Positions 8,563-15,925 are shown, numbered from the stretch's first letter. The stretch is 30,530 nt of DNA from Fimenecus sp052273845 (GCA_052273845.1 DAVZHM010000013.1:1-30530); one strand, 5' to 3'. The notes: a model not told the origin generated them from the letters alone. Numbers and translations are program-made.

Positions 8563-9141
8563 ATGAAGAAATTGGCATGCCTCATGGTTGTAGCTGTCCT
8601 CCTTGTCGTATCCATGGTCCCTGCTTTCGCAGCATCGGGTATCAACACCTGCGAGAAGGAAATCATCGACTATGTGAAAACCGCATATGTTGTTGACGGC
8701 AAAACCATCACGGTTCCCGCTGAGTACATCACTGCTCTCGAGAACGTGTTTACCAATGTGGACGTGACCGAAGAGCAGCATAAGGAAATCCAGGCTATCC
8801 TGGACGAAGCGCTTGCTTTCGTTAAGTCCAAGAACCTTCAGAAGTTGGAAGACATCACCGCTACCGGCTCCGCCAAAGCCCTTTTGGGTTATGCAGACAG
8901 AGCCCTCGGCGTTGTTGGCTACAAACTTTCTGCAAAAGGTTCCCTTTCGGATGCTGACCATGGTCTTTTGATCATCACCGATGCAAGCGGCAAAGTTGTC
9001 GCTGAATTGCATCCGGCGGTTATCACCAAGACCGGCGCAGATTTCTCTTCTGCAGCTTTCGGCGGCGTTGCTGCTTTGGCAGTTCTTGCTGCTGCAGGCG
9101 TAGCTGTTAAGCGCGTCCGTAAAGAGTCTGATGAAGACTAA
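8563..9141 (+). CDS. Small secreted, C-terminally membrane-anchored protein, likely sortase substrate
   Basis: 192 residues. Signal peptide 1-23 ends AFA. The extracellular helical region (25-150) contains one early Cys (30). Then comes ITKTGAD at 154-160, a hydrophobic helix at about 164-183, and a basic-acidic tail KRVRKESDED. This is the tripartite layout of a cell-wall sorting signal, but with T-K-T-G-A where LPXTG would have a proline. I recall similar small clostridial proteins ending in K-x-TGAD-type signals beside sortase genes; no function is known to me. Its codon use (many GCT, GTT, TCC) differs from most neighbours and resembles the aldolase gene here, suggesting high expression. 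The stop overlaps the sortase start by 11 bases. Confidence 0.85.
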   Translation: MKKLACLMVVAVLLVVSMVPAFAASGINTCEKEIIDYVKTAYVVDGKTITVPAEYITALENVFTNVDVTEEQHKEIQAILDEALAFVKSKNLQKLEDITATGSAKALLGYADRALGVVGYKLSAKGSLSDADHGLLIITDASGKVVAELHPAVITKTGADFSSAAFGGVAALAVLAAAGVAVKRVRKESDED

Positions 9142-9823
9142 TTCCGACAAAAATCGGAGTAAGAAAAGCTATCGGAAGTGGTTTCTGCTGCTTCCGGTAG
9201 TTTTCTTATTATGCGGATACTTGCTGCTCTTCGCATGTCTTACTCCGATAATCGACCCCCTGCTTTCGGTATACAGACTGGCGTTTTCCGGCGCCAATGT
9301 CGAGACCATTGACGAACCCGGGGCGGGCAGCATATTCAATGGCTCCACCGGCCTTACAACCGGTCACTTAAATTGGGATGATTTCGAGTTCCCCGAATAC
9401 GGCTCTGCATTCGGCAGAATTACCGTAGACGGCACCGATATTGATACAGATGTCATCTACGGCGACAGCACGGCGCTTTTGAAACGCGGCGCTTGTATGT
9501 CCCTTTACAGCCACATTCCCGGTTGTGGCAAAGGGATTTTAATCGGCGCGCACAACAACACCTACTTCCACACTTTGCAATATGTAAAAGAGGGCGCGCT
9601 TGTGCATTTGGAAACCACCTATGGCGTATACACCTACCGTGTATACAAAACGGAAATCCTCAAAAATAATGATGAGTCGGGCTACCGCAGCGAACTCAAC
9701 GGCAATGAGGAAATTTTGCTTTTGTATACCTGCTATCCGAACGACACCATTGCCTCTACTCCGTACCGCTTTTTCGCATTTTGCGAATTCGTTTCGGGGC
9801 CGAGCGTGAACATGTATGAATAA
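9131..9823 (+). CDS. Class D-type sortase
   Basis: 230-residue membrane-anchored cysteine transpeptidase that cuts a C-terminal sorting signal and attaches the protein to the cell wall. An N-terminal signal-anchor spans about 17-38. The catalytic domain runs from about 90 and shows the triad His141 (IGAHNN), Cys201 (LLYTCYP) and Arg213 (STPYRFF). The TCYP context and small size fit class D rather than A or B; subclass is uncertain. The ATG overlaps the end of the preceding gene, so translation is probably coupled. The upstream neighbour carries a sorting-signal-like tail and is the obvious candidate substrate. Confidence 0.92.
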   Translation: MKTNSDKNRSKKSYRKWFLLLPVVFLLCGYLLLFACLTPIIDPLLSVYRLAFSGANVETIDEPGAGSIFNGSTGLTTGHLNWDDFEFPEYGSAFGRITVDGTDIDTDVIYGDSTALLKRGACMSLYSHIPGCGKGILIGAHNNTYFHTLQYVKEGALVHLETTYGVYTYRVYKTEILKNNDESGYRSELNGNEEILLLYTCYPNDTIASTPYRFFAFCEFVSGPSVNMYE

Positions 9824-9835
9824 AGGAGGGCGCGT

Positions 9836-10711
9836 ATGACCAAAACCGCAAAACGGGCACGCTCCGTTATTTGTACCGTGCTCTCGTTTTTATTGAGTCT
9901 GTTCGTTACGCTCAGCGTTGTATGCGCTGCGTTGGGGCTTACGGCGCTCAATCCGAATTTCGCCGTCAAGACGGCGGCGCGTTCGCAATACAGCGAACAT
10001 CTCGCGGCGGAACTGAAAGAGGAATTTGTTTCCTACGGCAACGCCTGCAACATCGACGAAACTTTTTTTGACGCGGTGTTTACAAACACGGTTACCCCCG
10101 CGAAAATCGATGCGGACACCGAAATCGTCCTGCAGGAATTTTACGCAGGTGAGGTGAAAGACGGCGTGCATACCGACGAATTGCGCGACGCACTGCTTTC
10201 AGACCTTTGCAAGTACGCACAGGACAAAGGCTATGCCGTAGAGCAAACCGAGGGCAATGAGATGTATGACAACTTAGTCACCATTTCCGAAGAGCTTTGC
10301 GATATTTACAACGCCTATGTTTCGGTATTTTCAATGTCTGTGTTCAAAACCGCTTCGCGTATGCTTGCAACTTACCGACCGTACGCGTGGTACGGCGCGG
10401 CGGCAGGTGCCGTGCTGTTCTCGATAACTGCCGTTCTCTTGCGGCTGTATTATCAAAAGAAAAAGAATTATTTGCGCTTTTTCATTTACGGATTTTCCTC
10501 TTCCGCGCTGATGTTGGCGGTTGGCCCCGCCGTCGCGCTTTGTATGCGCATCGGCAACAACATCAACATCGCTTCGGCGTCGCTTTATGACTTCGCCACG
10601 GGAATGCTCAACGGCGTTTTGCTTGCCGTTCTGCTTTCGGCGCTTGTGCCTGCACTCATTACCGTTTTGTTGGTATTCGTGCGCAAAAACGCGGTAAAAA
10701 ACAACAAATAA
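9836..10711 (+). CDS. Multipass membrane protein of the sortase cluster
   Basis: 291 residues, not recognised. Membrane segments are predicted at about 12-36, 183-205, 218-238 and 256-282. Between the first and second lies an extracytoplasmic domain of roughly 145 residues rich in Asp/Glu and helical in character. The C-terminal tail is basic. A strong AAAGGAGG ribosome binding site lies seven bases before the ATG, and the gene starts 12 bases after the sortase stop, so it is the third gene of the same transcript. It may be an accessory or partner of the sortase pathway; that is an inference from position only. Confidence 0.85.
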   Translation: MTKTAKRARSVICTVLSFLLSLFVTLSVVCAALGLTALNPNFAVKTAARSQYSEHLAAELKEEFVSYGNACNIDETFFDAVFTNTVTPAKIDADTEIVLQEFYAGEVKDGVHTDELRDALLSDLCKYAQDKGYAVEQTEGNEMYDNLVTISEELCDIYNAYVSVFSMSVFKTASRMLATYRPYAWYGAAAGAVLFSITAVLLRLYYQKKKNYLRFFIYGFSSSALMLAVGPAVALCMRIGNNINIASASLYDFATGMLNGVLLAVLLSALVPALITVLLVFVRKNAVKNNK

Positions 10712-10743
10712 GCGTAAAATCATTTTGACCTGAAAAGCAAAAA

Positions 10744-10779
10744 AACACCCGCATATTCCGAAAGGAATACGCGGGTGTT
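10744..10779. terminator. Bidirectional terminator between the sortase cluster and gdhA
   Basis: Hairpin AACACCCGC-ATATTCC / GGAATAC-GCGGGTGTT with a GAAA loop and one mismatch. The minus-strand reading ends in a run of seven T, serving gdhA. The plus-strand reading ends in TTGCTGTTTTG, serving the sortase cluster. Confidence 0.85.
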
Positions 10780-10798
10780 GCTGTTTTGATTGCAGAAC

Positions 10799-12130
10799 TT
10801 ATACAATTCCCTGTGCCATCATCGCATCGGCAACTTTCAAGAAGCCTGCGATGTTTGCACCAACTACGAAATTGTCTTCCTCATGATAGTCTTTCGCGGC
10901 GGTAGACATATGGTAGTAGATGCTTTCCATAATGCCTTTGAGTTTTTCGTCAACCTGTTCAAAGGTCCAAATGATGCGTGCGCTGTTCTGGCTCATTTCG
11001 AGTGCCGAAGTCGCCACGCCGCCTGCGTTTGCCGCCTTACCGGGCGCAAAGAGGATTTTATTCTCTAAGAAGTAATTGGTTGCCTCAATGGTGGACGGCA
11101 TATTCGCGCCTTCCGCCACAGCGATACAGCCGTTTTTCACGAGCGTTTTCGCCGCATCCAAATCCAATTCATTCTGCGTTGCGCAGGGCAGTGCAACGGT
11201 GCAGGGCACTTCCCAAACTTTTTTGCCGGGTACGAATTTTGCGCTCGGTTTGTATTCGGCATATTTCGAAATACGCGCGCGCTCCTGCTCTTTCACCTGT
11301 TTGAGTATCGCAAGGTCAATGCCTTCTTCGTCATACACATAGCCGGAGGAGTCGCTTGCGGTCACGACTTTTGCACCGAGTTTCTGCGCTTTTTCAGTCG
11401 CGTAAATTGCCACGTTGCCCGAACCCGACACAACCACGGTTTTGCCTTCCATAGAATTGCCGTGCTGTTTGAGCATTTCTTCGGTGAGGTACACAAGGCC
11501 GTAGCCCGTTGCCTCGGTTCTTGCGAGAGAACCGCCGTAAGAAAGCCCTTTGCCGGTCAAAACGCCTTCGTGGCGGCCGGTAATCTTTTTATATTGCCCG
11601 AACAAATAACCGATTTCTCTGCCGCCTACGCCGATGTCGCCCGCGGGCACGTCGGAGTTCGGACCGATGACTTTATAAAGTTCCGTCATAAAGCCTTGGC
11701 AAAAACGCATCACTTCGTTGTCGCTTTTGCCTTTCGGGTCAAAGTCTGCGCCGCCTTTGCCGCCGCCGATGGGAAGGCCTGTTAAAGAGTTTTTGAAAAT
11801 CTGCTCAAAGCCCAAGAATTTGATGATACTCATATCCACCGAAGGATGAAAACGCAAGCCGCCTTTATAAGGGCCGATTGCGCTGTTGAACTGCACACGG
11901 TAACCGCGGTTGACATGTACCACGCCTGCATCGTCCACCCACGGCACGCGGAACACGGTCGCCTTTTCGGGCGCGACCAAACGCTCCAAAAGCGCTGCCT
12001 TCTGGTATTGCGGATTGCTTTCTACCGCGGGAGCAATGGAATTAAGCACCTCGGTGACTGCCTGACAAAATTCCGGCTGATAATTGTAGCGGGTTGTGGT
12101 TCTTTCAAGAACCTCGCTGACATAACTCAT
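10799..12130 (-). CDS. gdhA: Glutamate dehydrogenase, NADP-type
   Basis: 443-residue hexameric-type enzyme interconverting 2-oxoglutarate plus ammonia and glutamate; its usual role is nitrogen assimilation. The substrate lysines are Lys89 (GPYKGGLRF), Lys113 and the catalytic Lys125 (LPIGGGKGG). The dinucleotide-binding fold shows SGSGNV at 235-240 and ASDSSG with Asp260-Ser261. This matches the E. coli NADP enzyme rather than the NAD-specific clostridial form (SGFGNV...SGPDG), so NADP preference is inferred. AAGGAGA precedes the ATG. Monocistronic, with its own promoter and terminator. Confidence 0.97.
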   Translation of the reverse strand: MSYVSEVLERTTTRYNYQPEFCQAVTEVLNSIAPAVESNPQYQKAALLERLVAPEKATVFRVPWVDDAGVVHVNRGYRVQFNSAIGPYKGGLRFHPSVDMSIIKFLGFEQIFKNSLTGLPIGGGKGGADFDPKGKSDNEVMRFCQGFMTELYKVIGPNSDVPAGDIGVGGREIGYLFGQYKKITGRHEGVLTGKGLSYGGSLARTEATGYGLVYLTEEMLKQHGNSMEGKTVVVSGSGNVAIYATEKAQKLGAKVVTASDSSGYVYDEEGIDLAILKQVKEQERARISKYAEYKPSAKFVPGKKVWEVPCTVALPCATQNELDLDAAKTLVKNGCIAVAEGANMPSTIEATNYFLENKILFAPGKAANAGGVATSALEMSQNSARIIWTFEQVDEKLKGIMESIYYHMSTAAKDYHEEDNFVVGANIAGFLKVADAMMAQGIV

Positions 12131-12188
12131 AGTCGTTCTCCTTTTAAGCGTATTTAAAAAAATACATTCTGTAATTTATTGCTTTACA

Positions 12189-12217
12189 ATTCTACTACGA
12201 TAAAGCAAAAAATGCAA
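12189..12217 (-). promoter_or_regulatory. Promoter of gdhA
   Basis: Minus strand: TTGCAT (12212-12217), 17-bp spacer, TAGAAT (12189-12194). It is followed by a leader of about 50 bases to the AAGGAGA site. Confidence 0.65.
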
Positions 12218-12403
12218 GAACATTCTTATAAAAATTCATTTTCAGTATGTGCGGTTTTTTTGTGAAAAATCACTGTCGCTTTGGGTTTTCGCTGTTTTAT
12301 TAAAAAATCCTGTCAAAGAAAGACGCGCATTACGGTTTTGAAAATGCAAAGACTTGCAATTTGTCGAAAACGCGGCTTTTTCCCGTCGGAATTTTCGGGC
12401 ATA

Positions 12404-12530
12404 GGAAAAAGCCCCGGTTGCGGTACCGGGGCTTTCCCTAATTGAGGGGTTGCTTGAGGAGGGGGTATAAAAGCACTCAGTCGGACGGGTTGCGGCACCC
12501 ATCCTGTCGAGTACAAGTACACTATAAAGG
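12404..12530 (-). ncRNA. Candidate structured small RNA ending in an intrinsic terminator
   Basis: This is part of a 620-base stretch without a gene between gdhA and lexA. Read on the minus strand, 12514-12473 folds into a long hairpin: outer GUACUC/GAGUGC, a small internal loop, inner GGAUGGGU/ACCCGUCC, loop GCCGCA. One outer and one inner pair are G-U on the minus strand but would be A-C on the plus strand, so the structure belongs to the minus strand. A C-rich single-stranded stretch follows, then a strong terminator hairpin (AAGCCCCGGT/ACCGGGGCTT, 12409-12434) with a five-T tract on the minus strand. No reading frame fits. The 5' end is estimated near 12530; a TATAGT lies there without a clear -35. 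It could be an independent RNA or an attenuator-like leader of gdhA. I recognise no known family. Confidence 0.5.
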
Positions 12531-12618
12531 TTAAATATGAACAAGCTATGAACATACATAAAAAAATTCGTCATATAATTGCGAAAAAAAGAAAAATAAA
12601 AAAATTTTTTAAAAAATC

Positions 12619-12658
12619 CAAACAAATGTTTGCAATTTAAGAACATTTGTGCTATGAT
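12619..12658 (+). promoter_or_regulatory. lexA promoter with paired LexA-type operators
   Basis: TTGCAA (12630-12635), 17-bp spacer, TATGAT (12653-12658). The spacer contains GAACATTTGTGC (12641-12652), one base from the Gram-positive SOS box GAACN4GTTC. A perfect palindrome CAAACAAATGTTTG (12619-12632) overlaps the -35. Both sites share the 9-mer ACAAATGTT in opposite orientations with centres 20 bp apart, i.e. on the same DNA face. Autorepression by LexA is the expected reading. Confidence 0.75.
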
Positions 12659-12709
12659 AGAGAAAACCAAGGTGTACCGTGCAGAAATCGGCGTTTTTGC
12701 GCGTGTGCA

Positions 12710-12744
12710 CCTCCGAAAAACCATTCCATTCTGATTTTCGGAGG
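12710..12744 (+). promoter_or_regulatory. Leader hairpin covering the lexA ribosome binding site
   Basis: A perfect 10-bp inverted repeat, CCTCCGAAAA (12710-12719) and TTTTCGGAGG (12735-12744), has a 15-nt loop. The 3' arm contains the GGAGG Shine-Dalgarno sequence nine bases before the lexA ATG. An upstream partial complement (GGTGTAC at about 12671 with GTGCACC at 12705-12711) overlaps the 5' arm, so an alternative fold is possible. Confidence 0.65.
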
Positions 12745-12752
12745 ATATTCTC

Positions 12753-13343
12753 ATGAACAGCATCAACAAAACACAAAAAAAGATTTACGAATTCCTTTTG
12801 GAACGCAGTCAAAGCGGAATTCCGCCATCCGTGCGCGAAATCGGCGCGGCGGTAGGGTTGAAATCCACCTCCTCCGTGCAGGCAAATTTGGATGCACTTG
12901 AACAGGCGGGGTTTATTGAGCGCGACCCGATGCTCAAACGCTCTATCCGCGTGCTCGGGGAGTCCGAAAATGTAACGAGTGTGCCGCTTTTGGGCACGGT
13001 TACCGCAGGTGTGCCGATTCTTGCGGTGGAGCAGATTGAAAGTTACCTGCCCTACAACGGGCGTGTTTCCAAAGACAAACCGCTGTTCGCCCTGCACGTG
13101 CGCGGCGACAGTATGATAAACGCCGGCATTTTAAGCGGCGATATTGTGATTGTGGAGAAAACTCCCGCTGCTGAAAACGGCGAAATCGTCGTGGCGATGA
13201 TTGAAGACGAGGCCACGGTCAAGCGGTTCTATAAAGAAAAAGACCACTTCCGCCTGCAACCCGAAAATGACGCTTATGCGCCGATTCTCTCCAAAGAGGT
13301 CATTGTGCTCGGCAAAGTTGTCGCCTTAATGCGGTATTATTAA
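12753..13343 (+). CDS. lexA: LexA repressor
   Basis: SOS-response transcriptional repressor and self-cleaving S24 peptidase, 196 residues. The N-terminal winged helix spans about 1-65, with the recognition helix around STSSVQANLDALE. The autocleavage bond Ala85-Gly86 lies in GTVTAGVP. The catalytic pair is Ser120 (RGDSMINAG) and Lys157 (DEATVKRF). Everything needed for activity is present. The gene stands alone between its own operator-bearing promoter and a terminator, and its leader hides the ribosome binding site in a hairpin. Confidence 0.98.
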   Translation: MNSINKTQKKIYEFLLERSQSGIPPSVREIGAAVGLKSTSSVQANLDALEQAGFIERDPMLKRSIRVLGESENVTSVPLLGTVTAGVPILAVEQIESYLPYNGRVSKDKPLFALHVRGDSMINAGILSGDIVIVEKTPAAENGEIVVAMIEDEATVKRFYKEKDHFRLQPENDAYAPILSKEVIVLGKVVALMRYY

Positions 13344-13360
13344 ACCCGTTCCATAAAAGC

Positions 13361-13394
13361 GAAGCGCCAACCCCTTAAAAAGGGTCGGCGCTTC
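13361..13394. terminator. Bidirectional terminator between lexA and the lipoprotein gene
   Basis: Hairpin GAAGCGCC-A-ACCC / GGGT-C-GGCGCTTC. It is followed by CTTTTC on the plus strand and by GCTTTTATGG on the minus strand. Confidence 0.8.
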
Positions 13395-13406
13395 CTTTTC
13401 GATTCG

Positions 13407-14100
13407 TCATATGCGGTGCAATAGAATCGGATGTCCTTCGTTTGATTTGCCGGAACCTGTCCGTTTCAGCGTATCGCCCGACAAAGCGTAACTTTCATTG
13501 TACGATTCTCCGTTAACCGTATAGTAAATTTTTTTGCGGTCCACAATATATGTTCCCGTGTACCCGTTTCTGACGGTTTCAAACAATTCATCACACAGCT
13601 CGCCGCTCTGCATACCGATTACCATTCTATCGTAGTCACTTAAACTTTTTCCGTCAATTCGTGCCATCCATTCGTAGTAATCTTCTAACGCCATGCACAA
13701 GAATCGCCTGTATTCATTTTCATTTAACGGCGTTGCAGAGGCAGTGTAGGTTCCGTCCTCATAATAGTAATATTGCGTTTGCAGCTCCATATTCAAATTG
13801 AACTGCAAATGTTCCAAGAAATTGCTGTTAAACACTTGATTCGGCGCAAGGCTTTCTTTGCCTTCCCGGCCGCCGTAAAACGCTGTGGGGGTAAAAGGCG
13901 CAGGCGGTTCGGTTGTTTGTGCAGCTGATGTTTCAGGCTTCGTCGTCCCCTCAGCAGCGGTTACCGTCGACGCTTGTGTCGATTGCTGTGTCGGTTGCTG
14001 TGTCGGAATGGGCGTTTTCTCTTTTTTGCAGGCGACGAGCGAACCCCAAAAGGGACAGCACCAAAAAAGCGACAATCGGACGCTTTGTCGAATATACCAT
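13407..14100 (-). pseudogene. Lipoprotein of unknown function, frame broken inside the signal peptide
   Basis: A strong ribosome binding site (AAGAGGAGAG) precedes an ATG at 14100 that encodes a classic signal sequence, MVYSTKRPIVAFLVLSLLG. That frame then leaves the body of the gene. The body frame carries GSLVAC-KKEK, a lipobox. Removing one base from the G4 run at 14044-14047 (or the adjacent T4) joins them into LSLLGSLVAC-KKEK and gives a 230-residue lipoprotein. After the lipidated Cys comes a Thr/Gln/Pro-rich spacer (TQQPTQQ...), then an unrecognised domain with a Tyr-rich stretch, a helical segment, and a beta-rich end (IYYTVNGESYNESYALSGDTL). The body frame alone is open from an ATG at 14207 but lacks a proper signal peptide. 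It may be a real frameshift, phase variation or a sequence error. Confidence 0.75.
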
Positions 14101-14174
14101 ACACTCTCCTCTTCCCGATATGTTTTATCGTTTCGTATTTTCCAAAATATTGCGCCGAAGATACGCGTAATGTA

Positions 14175-14204
14175 ACTATATCGGATTTTTTCAAGGAAAG
14201 TCAA
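14175..14204 (-). promoter_or_regulatory. Promoter of the lipoprotein gene
   Basis: Minus strand: TTGACT (14199-14204), 18-bp spacer, TATAGT (14175-14180). The leader to the ATG at 14100 is about 70 bases. Confidence 0.65.
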
Positions 14205-14207
14205 CAT

Positions 14208-14232
14208 AAAAGTCTATTTTTCATAGACTTTT
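14208..14232. repeat. 10-bp perfect inverted repeat just upstream of the lipoprotein promoter
   Basis: AAAAGTCTAT (14208-14217), loop TTTTC, ATAGACTTTT (14223-14232). It ends four bases before the -35 box at 14204. It could be an activator or repressor site, or a weak terminator. No known operator matches. Confidence 0.45.
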
Positions 14233-14313
14233 ATAAAAAGATTTTCCGATTATAACCCGTATCCGCTTTTTACAGGCTGTTTCCGCTCGGAAAACGGCTG
14301 AAATAACACGAAA

Positions 14314-14339
14314 GGGCAGGCTTGTAAAAAAGCCTGCCC
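14314..14339 (-). terminator. Terminator after murA
   Basis: Perfect 10-bp hairpin GGGCAGGCTT/AAGCCTGCCC. The minus-strand U tract is short (TTTCG). It lies 17 bases beyond the murA stop. Confidence 0.7.
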
Positions 14340-14355
14340 GTTGTATTCTTATCAA

Positions 14356-15651
14356 TCAACCTGCGCTCAGTTGTGCGTGCGCATCATCGTCAGGGAAACT
14401 GCGGCGCTCAATTTTTGCGCCCAAAGAACGGAACTTGTCCACCACATTTTCATATCCGCGCTCGATGTGCTGAATTTCTTCCAATTCCGTGACGCCGTTC
14501 GCCGCCATTGCCGCAATCAGCATCGCCGCGCCCGCACGCAAATCGTCTGCACGAACCGGTGCGCCTTTCAAGGATTCCACACCCTCAATCACAGCCGTTT
14601 TGCCGTTGACATGGATATTCGCGCCCATTCTTTGCAACTGCTCGGCATAGCGGAAGCGATTGTCCCACACGCTTTCGGAAACGAAACTCGTCCCTTCGGA
14701 AAGGCACAAAAGTGTGGAAAACTGCGGTTGCATATCGGTCGGGAAACCGGGGTGCGGCATCGTTTTGATGTTGCAATGCCCGGGGCGTTTGTGCATAATC
14801 ACGCGCACTGCTTCATCGTCTTCAATCACGGTTGCGCCCGCTTCAATCAGTTTCGCGGTGATGGACTCCAAGTGCTTCGGAATGACATTTTTCACCAAAA
14901 CGTCCCCACGCGTTGCCGCGGCGGCGACCATATATGTGCCTGCCTCGATTTGGTCGGGAATGATGGAATATTCACAGCCGTGTAAATGTTCCACCCCGCG
15001 GATTTTAATTACATCCGTGCCCGCGCCGCGCACATCGGCGCCCATGGTATTTAAAAAGTTTGCCAAGTCAACAATATGCGGTTCTTTTGCCGCGTTTTCA
15101 ATCACGGTAAGCCCGCGCGCTTTGACAGCCGCCAACATCACATTGATGGTTGCGCCGACCGAAACCACATCGAGGTACACGGAATTGCCGAGCAGACGGT
15201 CTGCTTTCACGTTGACCATCGCGTTTTCTTCCATAGTGACTTGCGCGCCCAACGCTTCAAAGCCTTTAATGTGCTGGTCAATCGGGCGAAGCCCCAAATA
15301 ACAGCCGCCGGGCATGGCGACCTCGGCGCGATGAAACCGCCCGATGAGCGCGCCGATTAAATAATACGACGCACGCAGTTGCTTGGTCAGTTCATGCTCC
15401 ACAATATGTGACGAGATATGCCTTGTATCGATTTCAAGCGTGGTTTTGTTGATGTACTTGATGCCCGCGCCCATATTTTTCAAAATTTTAACCATTGCCG
15501 AAACATCGCTGATGTTCGGAATGTTTTCAATTCTGCAAATATCCTCCGCCAAAAGGGTTGCGGGGAGAATGGCAACAACCGCATTTTTTGCACCGCTGAC
15601 CGAAACTTCTCCGGTCAGAGGCTGACCGCCGGTAATAATAAATTTATCCAA
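14356..15651 (-). CDS. murA: UDP-N-acetylglucosamine 1-carboxyvinyltransferase
   Basis: First committed step of peptidoglycan precursor synthesis: transfer of enolpyruvate from PEP to UDP-GlcNAc in the cytoplasm. 431 residues, normal for the family. Lys22 lies in VSGAKNA. The catalytic loop is PGGCYLGLRPID with Cys117, the residue alkylated by fosfomycin, so sensitivity of the enzyme is expected. The inside-out EPSP-synthase fold repeats are visible as successive GA..-type segments. The start is a TTG at 15651, chosen because AGGGAGTGA lies eight bases upstream and the protein then begins at the usual MDKFIITGG. Single gene with its own promoter and terminator. Confidence 0.97.
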   Translation of the reverse strand: MDKFIITGGQPLTGEVSVSGAKNAVVAILPATLLAEDICRIENIPNISDVSAMVKILKNMGAGIKYINKTTLEIDTRHISSHIVEHELTKQLRASYYLIGALIGRFHRAEVAMPGGCYLGLRPIDQHIKGFEALGAQVTMEENAMVNVKADRLLGNSVYLDVVSVGATINVMLAAVKARGLTVIENAAKEPHIVDLANFLNTMGADVRGAGTDVIKIRGVEHLHGCEYSIIPDQIEAGTYMVAAAATRGDVLVKNVIPKHLESITAKLIEAGATVIEDDEAVRVIMHKRPGHCNIKTMPHPGFPTDMQPQFSTLLCLSEGTSFVSESVWDNRFRYAEQLQRMGANIHVNGKTAVIEGVESLKGAPVRADDLRAGAAMLIAAMAANGVTELEEIQHIERGYENVVDKFRSLGAKIERRSFPDDDAHAQLSAG

Positions 15652-15748
15652 AGACGGTTCACTCCCTAATCCATTTTGTAAAATCTATAACACACAAAGA
15701 AAAAGTCAAAAAAGAAGTGCGAAAAATCACGCACAATCAGATGTTATT

Positions 15749-15757
15749 ATTATACCA
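15749..15757 (-). promoter_or_regulatory. Extended -10 promoter of murA
   Basis: Minus strand TGGTATAAT (15749-15757). The -35 is poor (TTTATT at 17 bp), but the TGN extension compensates. The leader is about 90 bases, with a small GTGCG/CGCAC hairpin. Confidence 0.5.
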
Positions 15758-15816
15758 CCGAAATGCAAAAAATAAAAGTACTTTTTCATAGAAATTTCAT
15801 AGCGGTTTTTGTCAAT

Positions 15817-15841
15817 TTTTGTATAGAAAAAATATACAAAA
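15817..15841. repeat. 9-bp inverted repeat between murA and fba
   Basis: TTTTGTATA (15817-15825), 7-nt spacer, TATACAAAA (15833-15841). It lies upstream of the murA promoter and downstream of the fba terminator. Function unknown; it may be an operator-like site. Confidence 0.4.
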
Positions 15842-15891
15842 TTATGAAATACGCATAGTGCGTTTTGCCGAAAGCACATAAATGAACACAA

Positions 15892-15925
15892 AACGGCGCG
15901 TCGACTTGTAAATCGGCACGCCGTT
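15892..15925. terminator. Terminator after fba
   Basis: Imperfect hairpin with outer arms AACGGCG/CGCCGTT and inner CGACTT/AATCG pairing, 21 bases past the fba stop. The minus strand continues TTTTGTGTTCATTT. Confidence 0.7.

Noticed and set aside
12404..12530. T-box leader of gdhA
   Set aside because: GGTACCGC occurs, but in the loop of the terminator rather than in an antiterminator arm, and no specifier stem or usual target gene is present.
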